A stretch of DNA of 64,000 nt from an uncultured Oscillospiraceae bacterium (GCA_934448295.1 CAKSEY010000005.1:62001-126000); one strand, 5' to 3'. Positions 1 to 8,106 are shown, counted from the stretch's first letter. Program-made: numbers and translations. Notes: generated by a model from the sequence alone, not told the origin.

Positions 1-89
1 CCCGGGACGTAAGCAAGTTTGGGGTCAAGTCCTGCAACGGTGGGGTTCTGGGTCTGTTCGATCTTCTCGATAAGTCTGTCCAGTGACAT
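1..89 (-). CDS. pyrF: Orotidine 5'-phosphate decarboxylase, N-terminal fragment (cut by window edge)
   Basis: Only the first 29 or so codons are in the window. The translated start (MSLDRLIEKIEQTQNPTVAG, then LDPKLAYVP) matches the conserved N-terminus of class II orotidine 5'-phosphate decarboxylases, which carry out the last step of UMP synthesis (OMP to UMP plus CO2). An AAGGAAG ribosome site lies just before the ATG. It follows pyrC by 25 bases on the same strand, so it is the third gene of the pyrR-pyrC-pyrF operon. The assignment is strengthened by the operon context; the catalytic region is outside the window. Confidence 0.85.
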   Translation of the reverse strand, partial: MSLDRLIEKIEQTQNPTVAGLDPKLAYVP

Positions 90-114
90 TGTGTTCTTCC
101 TTTCTTAAACCGCG

Positions 115-1392
115 TCAGTCAACGCCGTCCGTGTAAACTATCTTTCCGTTCAGTATCGTGTATTTTACCCTGCCCTTGAGGGTCATTCCCTTGAAGCAGG
201 TATTTTTGGATTTCGAATGGAGCTTCGCCGGATCTACCACCCACTCCTCGTTGGGATCGAAAATGCAGATATCCGCGATATCTCCAGGCTTCAGCGAGCC
301 GCCGGGGATAGACAGTATCTTTCGCGGATTCACGCACATCAGCGTCACTATCCTCTGGAGGGATATCTTCCCCGTGTGGTAGAGCGCGGTCAGCGTTGCC
401 GCAAGGGATGTCTCCAGCCCTACTACGCCGTTGGGAGCCTTTTCGAAATCCGCCTTTTCCTCCGGCGCATGGGGAGCGTGGTCTGTGATTATGCAGTCGA
501 TAGTGCCGTCGATCACTCCCTCGGTTATCGCCTGAACGTCGGCAGCAGTGCGCAGCGGCGGGTTCATGCGGTAGTCCGCGTCGCGGCTTCTCAGAAGTTC
601 GTCCGTCAGCATGAAGTAATGCGGAGCCGTCTCGCAGGTGACCATCGTGCCGTAGCGCGCAGCCGTGCGGATATTCTGCATACTCTGCGCGGTGGAGACG
701 TGCGCGATATGGATAGGCACCTCCAGGTCTGCCGCAAGGGTCATTTCGCGCTGGGTGATTATATCCTCGCTGAGGCGGTGTATCCCCTTTACGCCGAGCT
801 CCCTGGAGACCTCTCCGGCGTTCATTATGCCGCCATTTACAATGTCGAGATCCTCGCAGTGGGAAATGACCTTCATTCCCGCGTAGTGAGCCCTTACCAT
901 TGCCTCCGCCATTATTCTGGCGTTCTTTACGGGTCTGCCGTCGTCGGAGACCGCAACGCAGCCTGCGTCGTGCAGCTCCTTGAAGTCGCAGAGCTCAACG
1001 CCCTCAAGCCCCTTGGTTATGCTCCCGACAGGATAAACCCGGGTCTTGGCGTTCTTCGCCTTTTCAATAATGTAGCGGACGGTCTCAGCGCTGTCCACCG
1101 TGGGAATGGTGTTCGGCATACACGCAACTGCGGTCACGCCGCCGGCTGCCGCCGCGTTTCCTCCGGTGATGATGTCCTCCTTGTGGGTCTGTCCGGGGTC
1201 GCGGAAATGAACGTGCATATCGCATATTCCCGGTATCACCGTAAGCCCTGCGCAGTCCACCGTCTGCGCCTCCGGCGCGGAGATGTCCTCCCCCAGCTCC
1301 CGTATCTCTCCGTCGTGGATAAGTATGTCAGCCTTTCCCTCAAATCCGCTGGCGCTGTCCACAACATAGCCGTTTTTCAGTAAAAGTTCCAT
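115..1392 (-). CDS. pyrC: Dihydroorotase (class I)
   Basis: Closes carbamoyl-aspartate to dihydroorotate in pyrimidine synthesis; cytoplasmic zinc amidohydrolase. The 425-residue length is normal for class I enzymes. Metal-binding His residues appear as DMHVHFRDPG (His60, His62), with later SHCED, HVSTAQS and DHAPHAPEEK motifs, the last providing the catalytic Asp. It lies 52 bases after pyrR and 25 bases before pyrF, so it is transcribed from the pyrR promoter and under the PyrR attenuator. The other dihydroorotate-handling genes, pyrK and pyrD, are 16 kb away on the opposite strand. Confidence 0.97.
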   Translation of the reverse strand: MELLLKNGYVVDSASGFEGKADILIHDGEIRELGEDISAPEAQTVDCAGLTVIPGICDMHVHFRDPGQTHKEDIITGGNAAAAGGVTAVACMPNTIPTVDSAETVRYIIEKAKNAKTRVYPVGSITKGLEGVELCDFKELHDAGCVAVSDDGRPVKNARIMAEAMVRAHYAGMKVISHCEDLDIVNGGIMNAGEVSRELGVKGIHRLSEDIITQREMTLAADLEVPIHIAHVSTAQSMQNIRTAARYGTMVTCETAPHYFMLTDELLRSRDADYRMNPPLRTAADVQAITEGVIDGTIDCIITDHAPHAPEEKADFEKAPNGVVGLETSLAATLTALYHTGKISLQRIVTLMCVNPRKILSIPGGSLKPGDIADICIFDPNEEWVVDPAKLHSKSKNTCFKGMTLKGRVKYTILNGKIVYTDGVD

Positions 1393-1444
1393 TCTGCCCT
1401 CCTGTCAGCAAATATATAAGCCATTCCCGGTATTCCGTACTTTA

Positions 1445-2002
1445 TTATTCCCCGGGACATCGGGTGTAGATAACGACCTTATCGCAGCCGTCAAGCTCCT
1501 TCACGAGCACCTTTACCGTTTCCTCATGGGAGGTCGGCAGGTTCTTTCCGATGTAATCCGCCCTTATCGGCAGCTCCCGGTGACCCCGGTCTACCAGCGC
1601 CGCGAGCTGTATAAGCATGGGGCGCCCCCGGGACATTATCCCGTCTATGGCGGCTCTCGCGGTGCGCCCTGTGAAGATAACGTCGTCCACGATTATCACG
1701 CGCTTATCCGTGATGTCGAACGGTATCTCGCTGTTGTCCCCGGAGCTTCCGCGCGGCTTGTCGTCCCGGAATGGCGTGATGTCCAGAAGTCCCACCGGAA
1801 TATCCCTGCCCTCCAGCTCCGAGAGCTTCGCCGCGATGCGCTTTGCCAGCACCGCCCCGCGCGAAAAAAGCCCGATAAGACAAAGACCGTCAGTGCCCTT
1901 GTTCCGTTCGATTATCTCGAATGAAATACGGGTGACCGCCCTTGCTATCGAGCTTTCGTCCATTATTTCAGCCTTCAGCGTTAGTCCTTTGACGGTACAC
2001 AT
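1445..2002 (-). CDS. pyrR: PyrR bifunctional transcriptional attenuator / uracil phosphoribosyltransferase
   Basis: Binds UMP and the pyr mRNA leader to promote termination; also has uracil phosphoribosyltransferase activity. The PRPP-binding loop is visible as VIIVDDVIFTGRTARAA. The frame is open for 30 codons further upstream, but that part overlaps the attenuator terminator, and starting at MCTVKGLTLKAEIMDE gives 185 residues, the usual family length (about 180). The ribosome site is weak (GGGCGTGATCAAG), which may matter for autoregulation. It is the first gene of the operon and sits directly downstream of its own leader. Confidence 0.95.
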   Translation of the reverse strand: MCTVKGLTLKAEIMDESSIARAVTRISFEIIERNKGTDGLCLIGLFSRGAVLAKRIAAKLSELEGRDIPVGLLDITPFRDDKPRGSSGDNSEIPFDITDKRVIIVDDVIFTGRTARAAIDGIMSRGRPMLIQLAALVDRGHRELPIRADYIGKNLPTSHEETVKVLVKELDGCDKVVIYTRCPGE

Positions 2003-2024
2003 CTTGATCACGCCCTTTCCGCAG

Positions 2025-2175
2025 AAACAAAAAGCCTGCCGCAGATACGGCAGGTGTAATGAGATCTGTGTACAACAAGCGCTGCCGCACATAGGCGCAG
2101 CACTCCCGTTAAGAAAATCACAACCTTGCCGGCATCACGGTGCCGCCTTAAAAGCCACTGATTTCTGCTGTTATT
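2025..2175 (-). promoter_or_regulatory. PyrR-binding attenuator leader of the pyr operon
   Basis: Reading the minus strand, the leader contains a PyrR-box-like hairpin at 2147-2124: stem GGC/GCC around CACCGTGAT, followed by GGCAAGG, resembling the known Firmicutes anti-antiterminator (GTCCCGTGAGGCTGGCAAGG-like). It ends in a textbook intrinsic terminator at 2054-2025: CCTGCCG, loop TATCTG, CGGCAGG, then CTTTTTGTTT. Known logic: UMP-PyrR stabilises the upstream hairpin and lets the terminator form, lowering pyr expression when pyrimidines are plentiful. The match to the box is by eye only; the terminator is clear. Confidence 0.8.
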
Positions 2176-2181
2176 ATAGTT

Positions 2182-2210
2182 ATTATATACTATTCCCGCC
2201 GGTTTGTCAA
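2182..2210 (-). promoter_or_regulatory. Promoter of the pyr operon
   Basis: Consensus SigA promoter on the minus strand: TTGACA (2210-2205), 17-base spacer, TATAAT (2187-2182). Predicted transcription start is about 2175, giving a leader of about 170 nucleotides before pyrR. Confidence 0.9.
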
Positions 2211-2254
2211 TAGATTTTTCCGCCTGCGCGAGTAAATTTGTTTAACCGCTGATA

Positions 2255-2283
2255 TTGAAATATTGTGCAATTTGTGATATACT
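2255..2283 (+). promoter_or_regulatory. Promoter of the hydrolase-sirtuin pair
   Basis: TTGAAA (2255-2260), 17-base spacer, TATACT (2278-2283), about 30 bases before the first gene. It is divergent from the pyr promoter, with the two -35 boxes about 45 bases apart. Confidence 0.7.
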
Positions 2284-2315
2284 GTGAATCAAGAGCTATA
2301 TCAAGGAGCAAAACA

Positions 2316-2936
2316 ATGGAAATAATTCTCATACACGGTCTTGGACAGACCGCCGATTCATGGAACGAAACCATAAATATGCTTTCCGCTGAAACAGACG
2401 TACTCTGCCCCGGGCTTTCCAATTTTTACGGCAGCGGCGGCTACGATGAGATGTACCGGGGATTCAGCGAATATCTTGACAAAATCAGCCATCCGCTTTA
2501 TCTCTGCGGGCTGTCGCTGGGGGCTGTGCTCGCGCTGAACTATGCGCTGGATCACCCGGAACGCGTCAGCGGGATCGCACTGGCGGCTCCGCAGTTCCGC
2601 ATGCCAAAAACGCTGCTTCGCTTTCAGAATGCGGTTTTCCGGCTCATGCCGCAAAAAGCCTTTAACGGCTCCGGGCTGACAAAACAGCAGATGATATCCC
2701 TTACTGCAGACATGGCGCGGCTTGACTTCACACCGGAACTCGGCAGGATAAATTGCCCTGTTTCTATTGCCTGCGGCGAGCGTGACAGAGCCAACGTCAA
2801 TGCCGCAAGGGAACTGGCGGCGCTCCTCCCGCAGTCGCGCCTGTCGGTCATCAGCGGAGCCGGTCACGAGATAAACGCCGAGGCTCCCGCAGAAATGGCG
2901 CGTTTCATAACAGAGGCTTTCAATATCAGGAGGTAA
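2316..2936 (+). CDS. Alpha/beta hydrolase
   Basis: Small (206-residue) alpha/beta-fold hydrolase. The oxyanion-side HGLGQ motif is near the N-terminus, the nucleophile elbow is GLSLG (Ser), and the catalytic His is in GAGHEINAE; an acidic residue in GERDRANV is the likely third member. The start at MEIILIHG is chosen because AAGGAG sits 7 bases before it, while the upstream in-frame codons overlap the promoter. The substrate cannot be told. It is followed after 4 bases by the sirtuin gene, whose ribosome site lies inside this gene's last codons, so the two are probably co-translated. Confidence 0.85.
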   Translation: MEIILIHGLGQTADSWNETINMLSAETDVLCPGLSNFYGSGGYDEMYRGFSEYLDKISHPLYLCGLSLGAVLALNYALDHPERVSGIALAAPQFRMPKTLLRFQNAVFRLMPQKAFNGSGLTKQQMISLTADMARLDFTPELGRINCPVSIACGERDRANVNAARELAALLPQSRLSVISGAGHEINAEAPAEMARFITEAFNIRR

Positions 2937-2940
2937 TCTC

Positions 2941-3648
2941 ATGGACTTACAGTCAGTTATCGACGAGGGCAAAAGAATAGTATTTTTCGGCGGAGCGGGA
3001 GTTTCCACCGAAAGCGGTATCCCGGATTTCCGCAGCGCGGACGGTCTGTACAGCCAGAAGTACAAATTCCCGCCGGAGCGGATAATCTCGCACAGCTTTT
3101 TCATGAGCCAGCCGGAGGAATTCTACCGCTTTTACCGCGACCGCATGATATTTCCGGAGGCAAAGCCCAACGCCGCCCACTTAAAGCTAGCCGAGCTGGA
3201 GCGCGCCGGAAAGCTCTCCGCCGTGATAACCCAGAACATAGACGGGCTCCACACTGCGGCGGGAAGCAAAAACGTCATAGAGCTGCACGGCTCGGTGCAC
3301 CGCAATCACTGCATGAAGTGCGGGAGAGCCTACGGGCTTGACTTCATCATAAACAGCGAGGGTATCCCCCGGTGCGAGTGCGGCGGCATAGTAAAGCCGG
3401 ACGTGGTGCTCTATGAGGAAGGTCTTGACGAGAACGACATAAACCGCGCCATCAACGCCATCGCCGAGGCGGACGTGCTGATAATCGGCGGCACATCTCT
3501 GGTGGTGCAGCCGGCGGCGGGACTTATCCGGTTCTTTGACGGCAGGCGGCTGGTGGTAATAAACAAGACCCCGACCTCCGCAGACGATGAAGCGGATATC
3601 GTGATAAAGGGCAGTATCGGTGAAACTCTTTCACAGATAAACGTGTGA
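2941..3648 (+). CDS. NAD-dependent protein deacylase (sirtuin, Sir2/CobB family)
   Basis: Removes acyl groups from lysines using NAD. All sirtuin landmarks are present in 235 residues: GAGVSTESGIPDFRS (18-32) for NAD binding, TQNIDGLH (98-104), catalytic His116 in ELHGS, a four-Cys zinc site (Cys124, 127, 145, 147) and GTSLVVQPAAGL. Zinc ligand spacing is tight, with the last pair C-E-C. It is the second gene of a two-gene unit with an alpha/beta hydrolase. Sirtuins in Firmicutes often act on acetyl-CoA synthetase, but no such target is nearby. Confidence 0.95.
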   Translation: MDLQSVIDEGKRIVFFGGAGVSTESGIPDFRSADGLYSQKYKFPPERIISHSFFMSQPEEFYRFYRDRMIFPEAKPNAAHLKLAELERAGKLSAVITQNIDGLHTAAGSKNVIELHGSVHRNHCMKCGRAYGLDFIINSEGIPRCECGGIVKPDVVLYEEGLDENDINRAINAIAEADVLIIGGTSLVVQPAAGLIRFFDGRRLVVINKTPTSADDEADIVIKGSIGETLSQINV

Positions 3649-3655
3649 TATAAAC

Positions 3656-3689
3656 TCATGAGCCCCGGGGCATAACCCGGGGCTCATGA
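3656..3689. terminator. Bidirectional terminator between convergent genes
   Basis: Perfect inverted repeat TCATGAGCCCCGGG / CCCGGGGCTCATGA with a short loop, placed between the sirtuin stop and the convergent C11 peptidase stop. The T-tracts are poor, so termination strength is uncertain. Confidence 0.65.
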
Positions 3690-3715
3690 TCATTTATATG
3701 GGAAGAAAAAACCTG

Positions 3716-5878
3716 TCAGCCGTTAAGCTCGCTGGAATCGAACCACACGTCTCCTTCGTCGTCAATGGTGAACGTTACGCTGGGAGTGTAGTAGTAGTTT
3801 CCGTACACGTCGTACAGCGTCATGGAGTAGCTGTAATCGGAAGAGGGAAGCGCGTCATAGGTTATCTCGATATCGCCGCTGACAGTGTATTCGTCGCCGT
3901 AGACGAAATCGCTCATATCGTCCGCGAAAACAAAGTACGCAGGCTGTATAACGTCGCCGTCCTTGAGCTTCACGGTCTCCCTGGAAGCCACGCCGGTCTC
4001 AGGGTCGATTCCCGACCATGCGCCGATAACGTTCCAGCTTCCCGCATTGAAGTCGAACTCCATACGCAGGTTGGTCTGCTCGCCGTTAAGCAGCACGGGC
4101 GCGGTGTAAACGCCGATGGAGCTTCCCTTGCTTACGGTATTTATCGCAAGGGGCTGACCGTCAATGGCGGGCCATGTCCCGTCAAAATCATCGTAAATGA
4201 CCATGTTTTCGTAATCCGTGAGCACCTCGTCGTCCTCGCCGAGATAGATGACAGCGCCGTCAAGCACCGCGAAAATCGTGCAGGTAGCATAGTTGAACGT
4301 GTTCATGCCGCCGAGCTGTACGGTGTATGTTCCCTCGTCGTCGAAATAGACGTCCTCAACGCTGATGGAGCTGCTGTCGTCAACATAGCTGATATCGCCG
4401 CTTACGCCGACGTTTTCATCCGGCGTATAGTCGTTGTCCCACACATCGCCGCAATCCGCGAAAAGCCCGCTGTTATCGTAATCATCCACGTTGTTTCCGG
4501 TGGTACCGTAAGCCGCCGCGTCAACGAACGCGAGGTAATATGTACTGGTGCAGATATCCGCGAAAACCGAAAGCTCCTCCGTGCCCTCAACGGACAGCGG
4601 ATAGTACAGCGAAAGTCCGCCCGCGCCCTCGTGCATGGAGCCGTTCACATTATAAATGACCGCGCTCTCCAGCTTTTTGAGCGTGTCGGCGGCATTGGGC
4701 GCGTACGGTTCTATATTTTTGAGCATTCCCGCAAGGTCTACCATGTTGGTGTAGCCCTCGTTCCTGTTGTTTCCGCCGAAGTTGTCCGCGCTGTATACCG
4801 CTCTCGCGATATCGCCCATGCTTTCGTACTCGTACATTTCCTGCGCGGTCTTGTCGAAGGAAACCAGCAGGTCGTCAAGCTTTGACAGGTCTGTTATGGC
4901 AAAGGTGGTGCCCTCCGGGTCGCCGTTGTCTATGCAGTGCTGATAGTAGCTCTGGCACTGCATTTCACCGAGCTTCGCGCCGTCCGCGTCCGGGTTCTCC
5001 GAAAGGAACTCCATGATATCGGTGTAGTTCCAGCCGCCGCCCGGCTCGGTCTCCTCGGATGCGAACATATACCGCGCATAGGGGGCGATGATGTTCGCGG
5101 TCTCCAGCGTGCTCATAAGGCAAGCGTCAAATCCGATGAACTCGAACTTATCCGTCATTTTGTCGTAAACGGAATTCAGCGCGCTGTCTATCTCGCTGAG
5201 GGAAAGGCTGTCGTAGCTGTTCAGCTCGTCGAAGCACACGCCGCTTATGCTTCCGCCGCCGTGGTTCCAGAAAACAAGCCCCATGTGCTCCGCCGGGTAG
5301 TTCTCAACTCCCCAGGAAACGAAATCCGCAAGGGTGTCCGGGTCTCCCATCGGGCGGAGGTCGAACTCGTCCACAAGCTCCAGTTCGCCGTTGTTTGTAA
5401 CGTATCTCTGGGAGACGCTGCCCGAAATGCCGTAATACTCGTTCCACTCGGCGGTGCCTCCGGTCTGGTAGACTATGCGCACATCATCGCTGTATGCCTC
5501 GGAAAGAGCCTCCTCGATATCGATGGAAGCCGCGGAATAGTTGCTTTCAAGGTCGGTTCCGCAGAGGTATACAAGTATCGTCCAGCCGCTGTCGCCGATG
5601 GGTTTGGAGCCCTGGCGGGTGCGGCGGTTTATGCCAAGCTCGCCGTTTTTCATGGAGAGCTGCGTTGCGCCGTCCTGGAAGCTGAGCCCCTCGTTGTCGT
5701 AATCCTGCTCGGCGTAGCCGCTTTCCGCCCTGTCTGCCGCAGAATCCGGCGCGCTTGAATCCTCGGTATGGGTTTCGGCTTCTTCGGTGCCCCATTCCTC
5801 GTCGATGTCCGAACAGCCCGCAAGCGCAAGAAGCATCGCCCCCGCCGTCATTGCGGATATGATTTTTCTGAATTTCAT
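3716..5878 (-). CDS. Clostripain-family (C11) cysteine peptidase lipoprotein
   Basis: A 720-residue secreted peptidase. The N-terminus (MKFRKIISAMTAGAMLLALAGCS) is a lipoprotein signal with Cys22 as the lipidated residue, followed by an acidic/Ser-rich linker. The C11 domain begins at SGWTILVYLCGTDLE (about 98), with the His-Cys dyad His206 in FWNHGGG and Cys253 in GFDACLMS. The C-terminal 250 residues look like beta-rich extracellular domain and have no motif I recognise. The start is set by AAGGAG 8-9 bases upstream. It stands alone, with its own promoter. Members of this family cleave after Arg/Lys; the specificity here is not visible. Confidence 0.9.
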   Translation of the reverse strand: MKFRKIISAMTAGAMLLALAGCSDIDEEWGTEEAETHTEDSSAPDSAADRAESGYAEQDYDNEGLSFQDGATQLSMKNGELGINRRTRQGSKPIGDSGWTILVYLCGTDLESNYSAASIDIEEALSEAYSDDVRIVYQTGGTAEWNEYYGISGSVSQRYVTNNGELELVDEFDLRPMGDPDTLADFVSWGVENYPAEHMGLVFWNHGGGSISGVCFDELNSYDSLSLSEIDSALNSVYDKMTDKFEFIGFDACLMSTLETANIIAPYARYMFASEETEPGGGWNYTDIMEFLSENPDADGAKLGEMQCQSYYQHCIDNGDPEGTTFAITDLSKLDDLLVSFDKTAQEMYEYESMGDIARAVYSADNFGGNNRNEGYTNMVDLAGMLKNIEPYAPNAADTLKKLESAVIYNVNGSMHEGAGGLSLYYPLSVEGTEELSVFADICTSTYYLAFVDAAAYGTTGNNVDDYDNSGLFADCGDVWDNDYTPDENVGVSGDISYVDDSSSISVEDVYFDDEGTYTVQLGGMNTFNYATCTIFAVLDGAVIYLGEDDEVLTDYENMVIYDDFDGTWPAIDGQPLAINTVSKGSSIGVYTAPVLLNGEQTNLRMEFDFNAGSWNVIGAWSGIDPETGVASRETVKLKDGDVIQPAYFVFADDMSDFVYGDEYTVSGDIEITYDALPSSDYSYSMTLYDVYGNYYYTPSVTFTIDDEGDVWFDSSELNG

Positions 5879-5930
5879 CTGATTTCTCCTTATAATATAA
5901 TGCACAGTTTTCTGACCGTATATCATTCTG

Positions 5931-5959
5931 ATTCTAACATTTTATTTGATAATTGTCAA
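5931..5959 (-). promoter_or_regulatory. Promoter of the C11 peptidase gene
   Basis: Minus strand TTGACA (5959-5954), 17-base spacer, TAGAAT (5936-5931). The remaining part of 5960-6137 is AT-rich and shows nothing further that I can identify. Confidence 0.8.
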
Positions 5960-6137
5960 GAATTTCTTAATGAATTTTCAGATAAAGACACATTATTTGG
6001 ACGAATTGTGGCGAAAGTCATTTGTTTTATGTCCAAAAGCGCTTGTTTTTTGCACAGAAATACACGTCAGATTGCACAAAAAATCCAAACGAAAATTACA
6101 GATATTTCACAAAAATTTGAAATATACAAAAAAAAGC

Positions 6138-6166
6138 TTTCAATTAGCGGGCTTTTGTGATAGAAT
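6138..6166 (+). promoter_or_regulatory. Possible promoter of minD-mgsA
   Basis: TTTCAA (6138-6143), 17-base spacer, TAGAAT (6161-6166), about 85 bases before the minD-like start. The -35 box is weak. Confidence 0.5.
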
Positions 6167-6250
6167 AGGATAGGGAAGTTATCTGGAGTATTCCGGCTGC
6201 ATATATCTGGTTTTTGTATGCAAAATTTTATAGATTGAGAGGGGAATAAT

Positions 6251-6988
6251 ATGTCACAGATCATTGCGGTTACAGCAGGAAAGGGCGGGACCGGTAAGTC
6301 CACCACATCTGCAAATGTTGCAACGGCGCTTGCCGCGCTCGGAAAAAAGACTCTGGTGGTCGAGCTGGACTTCGGTCTGAGATGCCTGGACATCATGCTC
6401 GGTATCAAGGACAAGGTCAAGCACGATATCGGCGAATACCTGGAGGGTAAGATAGATATCCTGACAGCGACAACGAAAGTCGACCGCGTGGACAATCTCT
6501 ATCTTGTTTGCGCCACAAGAAACCCGTTTATCGACATCAACCCCGAAAAAATCATGGAAGTATGCGAGGAAATGCGAAAGCACTTCGATTATATAATCAT
6601 GGACACCGCCGGTATCGGCAGCTCGGTGTTCAGCGTAATCAAGGCTGCGGAGCTTATCCTGATGGTCACGACCCCGGATACGGTATGCGTCCGCGACGGC
6701 GCTATCCTGTCGGACTTCCTTTATGTAAAGAACTGCACCAACCAGCGCCTGGTCATCAACAAGGTCAGCGACCGCTTCAAGGAAGAGGATATCCTGTACG
6801 ACCTGGACGAGGTAATGGACAGCGTTGGTATCCCGCTTATCGGCGTGGTTCCCGAGGACTCCAACATCAAGATCTGCGGCGCGAAGGGTCTGCCGCTCCC
6901 GCCTAACTGCGGCGGCGCAAAGGCTTATGCCGCCATCGCCAGACGTATTCTTGGCGAGGAAGTTCCTCTCACAGTCAACATCAATTAA
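6251..6988 (+). CDS. minD: MinD-like ParA-family ATPase
   Basis: A 245-residue P-loop ATPase with the deviant Walker A motif KGGTGKST (11-18) and MinD-like LDFGLRCLDIMLG and IIMDTAGIGSS segments. MinD normally positions division with MinC by cycling on and off the membrane. Two things differ from a standard MinD: the C-terminus (ILGEEVPLTVNIN) lacks an obvious amphipathic membrane-targeting helix, and no minC or minE is adjacent. The neighbour mgsA supports a Min origin, because minCDE-rodA-mgsA clusters are common in Clostridia. The symbol is by similarity only; it may be a related ParA-type ATPase. Confidence 0.75.
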   Translation: MSQIIAVTAGKGGTGKSTTSANVATALAALGKKTLVVELDFGLRCLDIMLGIKDKVKHDIGEYLEGKIDILTATTKVDRVDNLYLVCATRNPFIDINPEKIMEVCEEMRKHFDYIIMDTAGIGSSVFSVIKAAELILMVTTPDTVCVRDGAILSDFLYVKNCTNQRLVINKVSDRFKEEDILYDLDEVMDSVGIPLIGVVPEDSNIKICGAKGLPLPPNCGGAKAYAAIARRILGEEVPLTVNIN

Positions 6989-7000
6989 GGGGGAAGCAGT

Positions 7001-7399
7001 ATGACGATAGCACTTATAGCGCACGATTCCAAAAAGGAGCTCATGGTTCAGTTTTGCATTGCGTACTGCGGAATCCTGAGCAGGCACGAGATACGCGCCA
7101 CCGGCACCACCGGAAAGCTGGTTGCGGAGGCGACCGGGCTACATATCCAGAGGTACCTCAGCGGCTCCCAGGGCGGCGACCAGCAGCTTGCCTCCAGCAT
7201 TTCCTGCAACGAGGTCGATCTGCTGATATTCTTCCGCGACCCGCTCAACGCAAAATCACACGAGCCAAACGACATCAATCTTCTCAGGCTGTGCGACGTG
7301 CACAATATTCCCGTTGCGACCAACATAGCCACCGCCGAGGCTCTCATTCACGCGCTTGAACGCGGCGACCTCGACTGGCGCGAATATATGCGCAGCTAA
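7001..7399 (+). CDS. mgsA: Methylglyoxal synthase
   Basis: Converts dihydroxyacetone phosphate to methylglyoxal and phosphate, a bypass of lower glycolysis when phosphate is limiting or sugar phosphates accumulate. The 132 residues cover the whole fold. Signature GGDQQ contains the catalytic Asp; FFRDPLNAKSHEPND and VATNIATAEALIH are also family-typical. The usual PHDVDVKAL segment reads SHEPNDINLL, a mild deviation that keeps the His and the Asp. It is 12 bases after the minD-like gene with a GGGGGAAG ribosome site, so the two are co-transcribed. Confidence 0.93.
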   Translation: MTIALIAHDSKKELMVQFCIAYCGILSRHEIRATGTTGKLVAEATGLHIQRYLSGSQGGDQQLASSISCNEVDLLIFFRDPLNAKSHEPNDINLLRLCDVHNIPVATNIATAEALIHALERGDLDWREYMRS

Positions 7400-7412
7400 A
7401 TTAGTTTTTCGG

Positions 7413-7440
7413 CACCCTCCGTACGGAGGGTGTTTTATTT
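7413..7440 (+). terminator. Intrinsic terminator of minD-mgsA
   Basis: Perfect stem CACCCTCC / GGAGGGTG with loop GTAC, followed by TTTTATTT. The first MITE copy is inserted right at the end of its T-tract. Confidence 0.9.
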
Positions 7441-7443
7441 TAT

Positions 7444-7605
7444 GGTAACTTCTAAAAACCGGGACACGAGCAGATTTCGTACATGACTTATATCAGATGC
7501 TAGGCGTCAAACCGCAGTAATACTGTATGTATTTCAAGGTTTGACAACGAAGCAGATGATATAAGTCATAGAAATCTGCCGTGAAGGAGGTTTTTAGAGG
7601 TTACC
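7444..7605 (+). mobile_element. MITE-like palindromic element, copy 1 (162 bp)
   Basis: Starts GGTAACTTCTAAAAACC and ends with its near-complement GGTTTTTAGAGGTTACC. Inner parts also pair: ATGACTTATATCAGATGC with GCAGATGATATAAGTCAT, and GTCAAACC with GGTTTGAC, so the whole unit can fold into one long hairpin. It is flanked by the direct repeat TTAT (7440-7443 and 7606-7609), as expected for a 4-bp target duplication. It carries no gene. It is identical over all 162 bases to copy 3 at 36085 (opposite orientation) and has 11 differences from copy 2 at 10282. Confidence 0.9.
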
Positions 7606-7690
7606 TTATCTTTTGTAATATTTGCACAATATACGCGCATACTACTTCCGCGGAATAAATCCGCAAATTAATACGAAAGGCGGAAAAAAT

Positions 7691-7903
7691 ATGTGGATAG
7701 ATAAACTGGCGCTTGTGCTCCTGATAATCGGCGGCCTTAACTGGGGGCTTGTCGGGATTTTCAGCTTCGACCTCGTTGCCTGGATCTTCGGCGGCCAGGG
7801 AGCCGTTATAAGCAGGATCGTCTATATTCTTGTGGCGCTGTCGGCGGCTTGGTGCATATCGCTCCTTTTCCGGGACACCTCCGCGCCCGAGCACGCGGGT
7901 TAA
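7691..7903 (+). CDS. DUF378 family small membrane protein
   Basis: A 70-residue protein with two predicted membrane spans (about 7-27 and 42-61). The motif GGLNWGLVGIFSFDLVAWIFGG is the DUF378 (YuzA-like) signature. The start at MWIDKLAL is preferred because AAAGGCGG lies just upstream; the longer reading frame begins beside the MITE. The function of the family is unknown. It is a single gene that begins 86 bases after the MITE. Confidence 0.88.
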   Translation: MWIDKLALVLLIIGGLNWGLVGIFSFDLVAWIFGGQGAVISRIVYILVALSAAWCISLLFRDTSAPEHAG

Positions 7904-8106
7904 GCCGGAGCTCCACTTGTATTCTAAAACGGCGGCTCCCGGAGTCCGAAAACGGATCACGGGGCTGCTGAGTTTTACATAGCTTCAGTGGCGAGTAAAT
8001 ATTACTTTATTTTACATTATAGTATATAAAGCACTATCTACTTATCAAAAGTCAGACCGTCAATTTGTATGGATTGCACGAAAAAAATAAAACTGCAATA
8101 AAGTTA

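Noticed and set aside
217..1383. A 388-codon open frame on the plus strand opposite pyrC, and similar long frames opposite nfnB (38426-39679), atpD (61625-62722), the C11 peptidase (3686-4885) and the MCP.
   Set aside because: They are frames opposite strongly conserved genes, a by-product of GC-rich codon use; their translations have no family features and no ribosome sites.
2003..2092. A 30-codon N-terminal extension of PyrR.
   Set aside because: It overlaps the attenuator terminator, and PyrR proteins start at the downstream Met.
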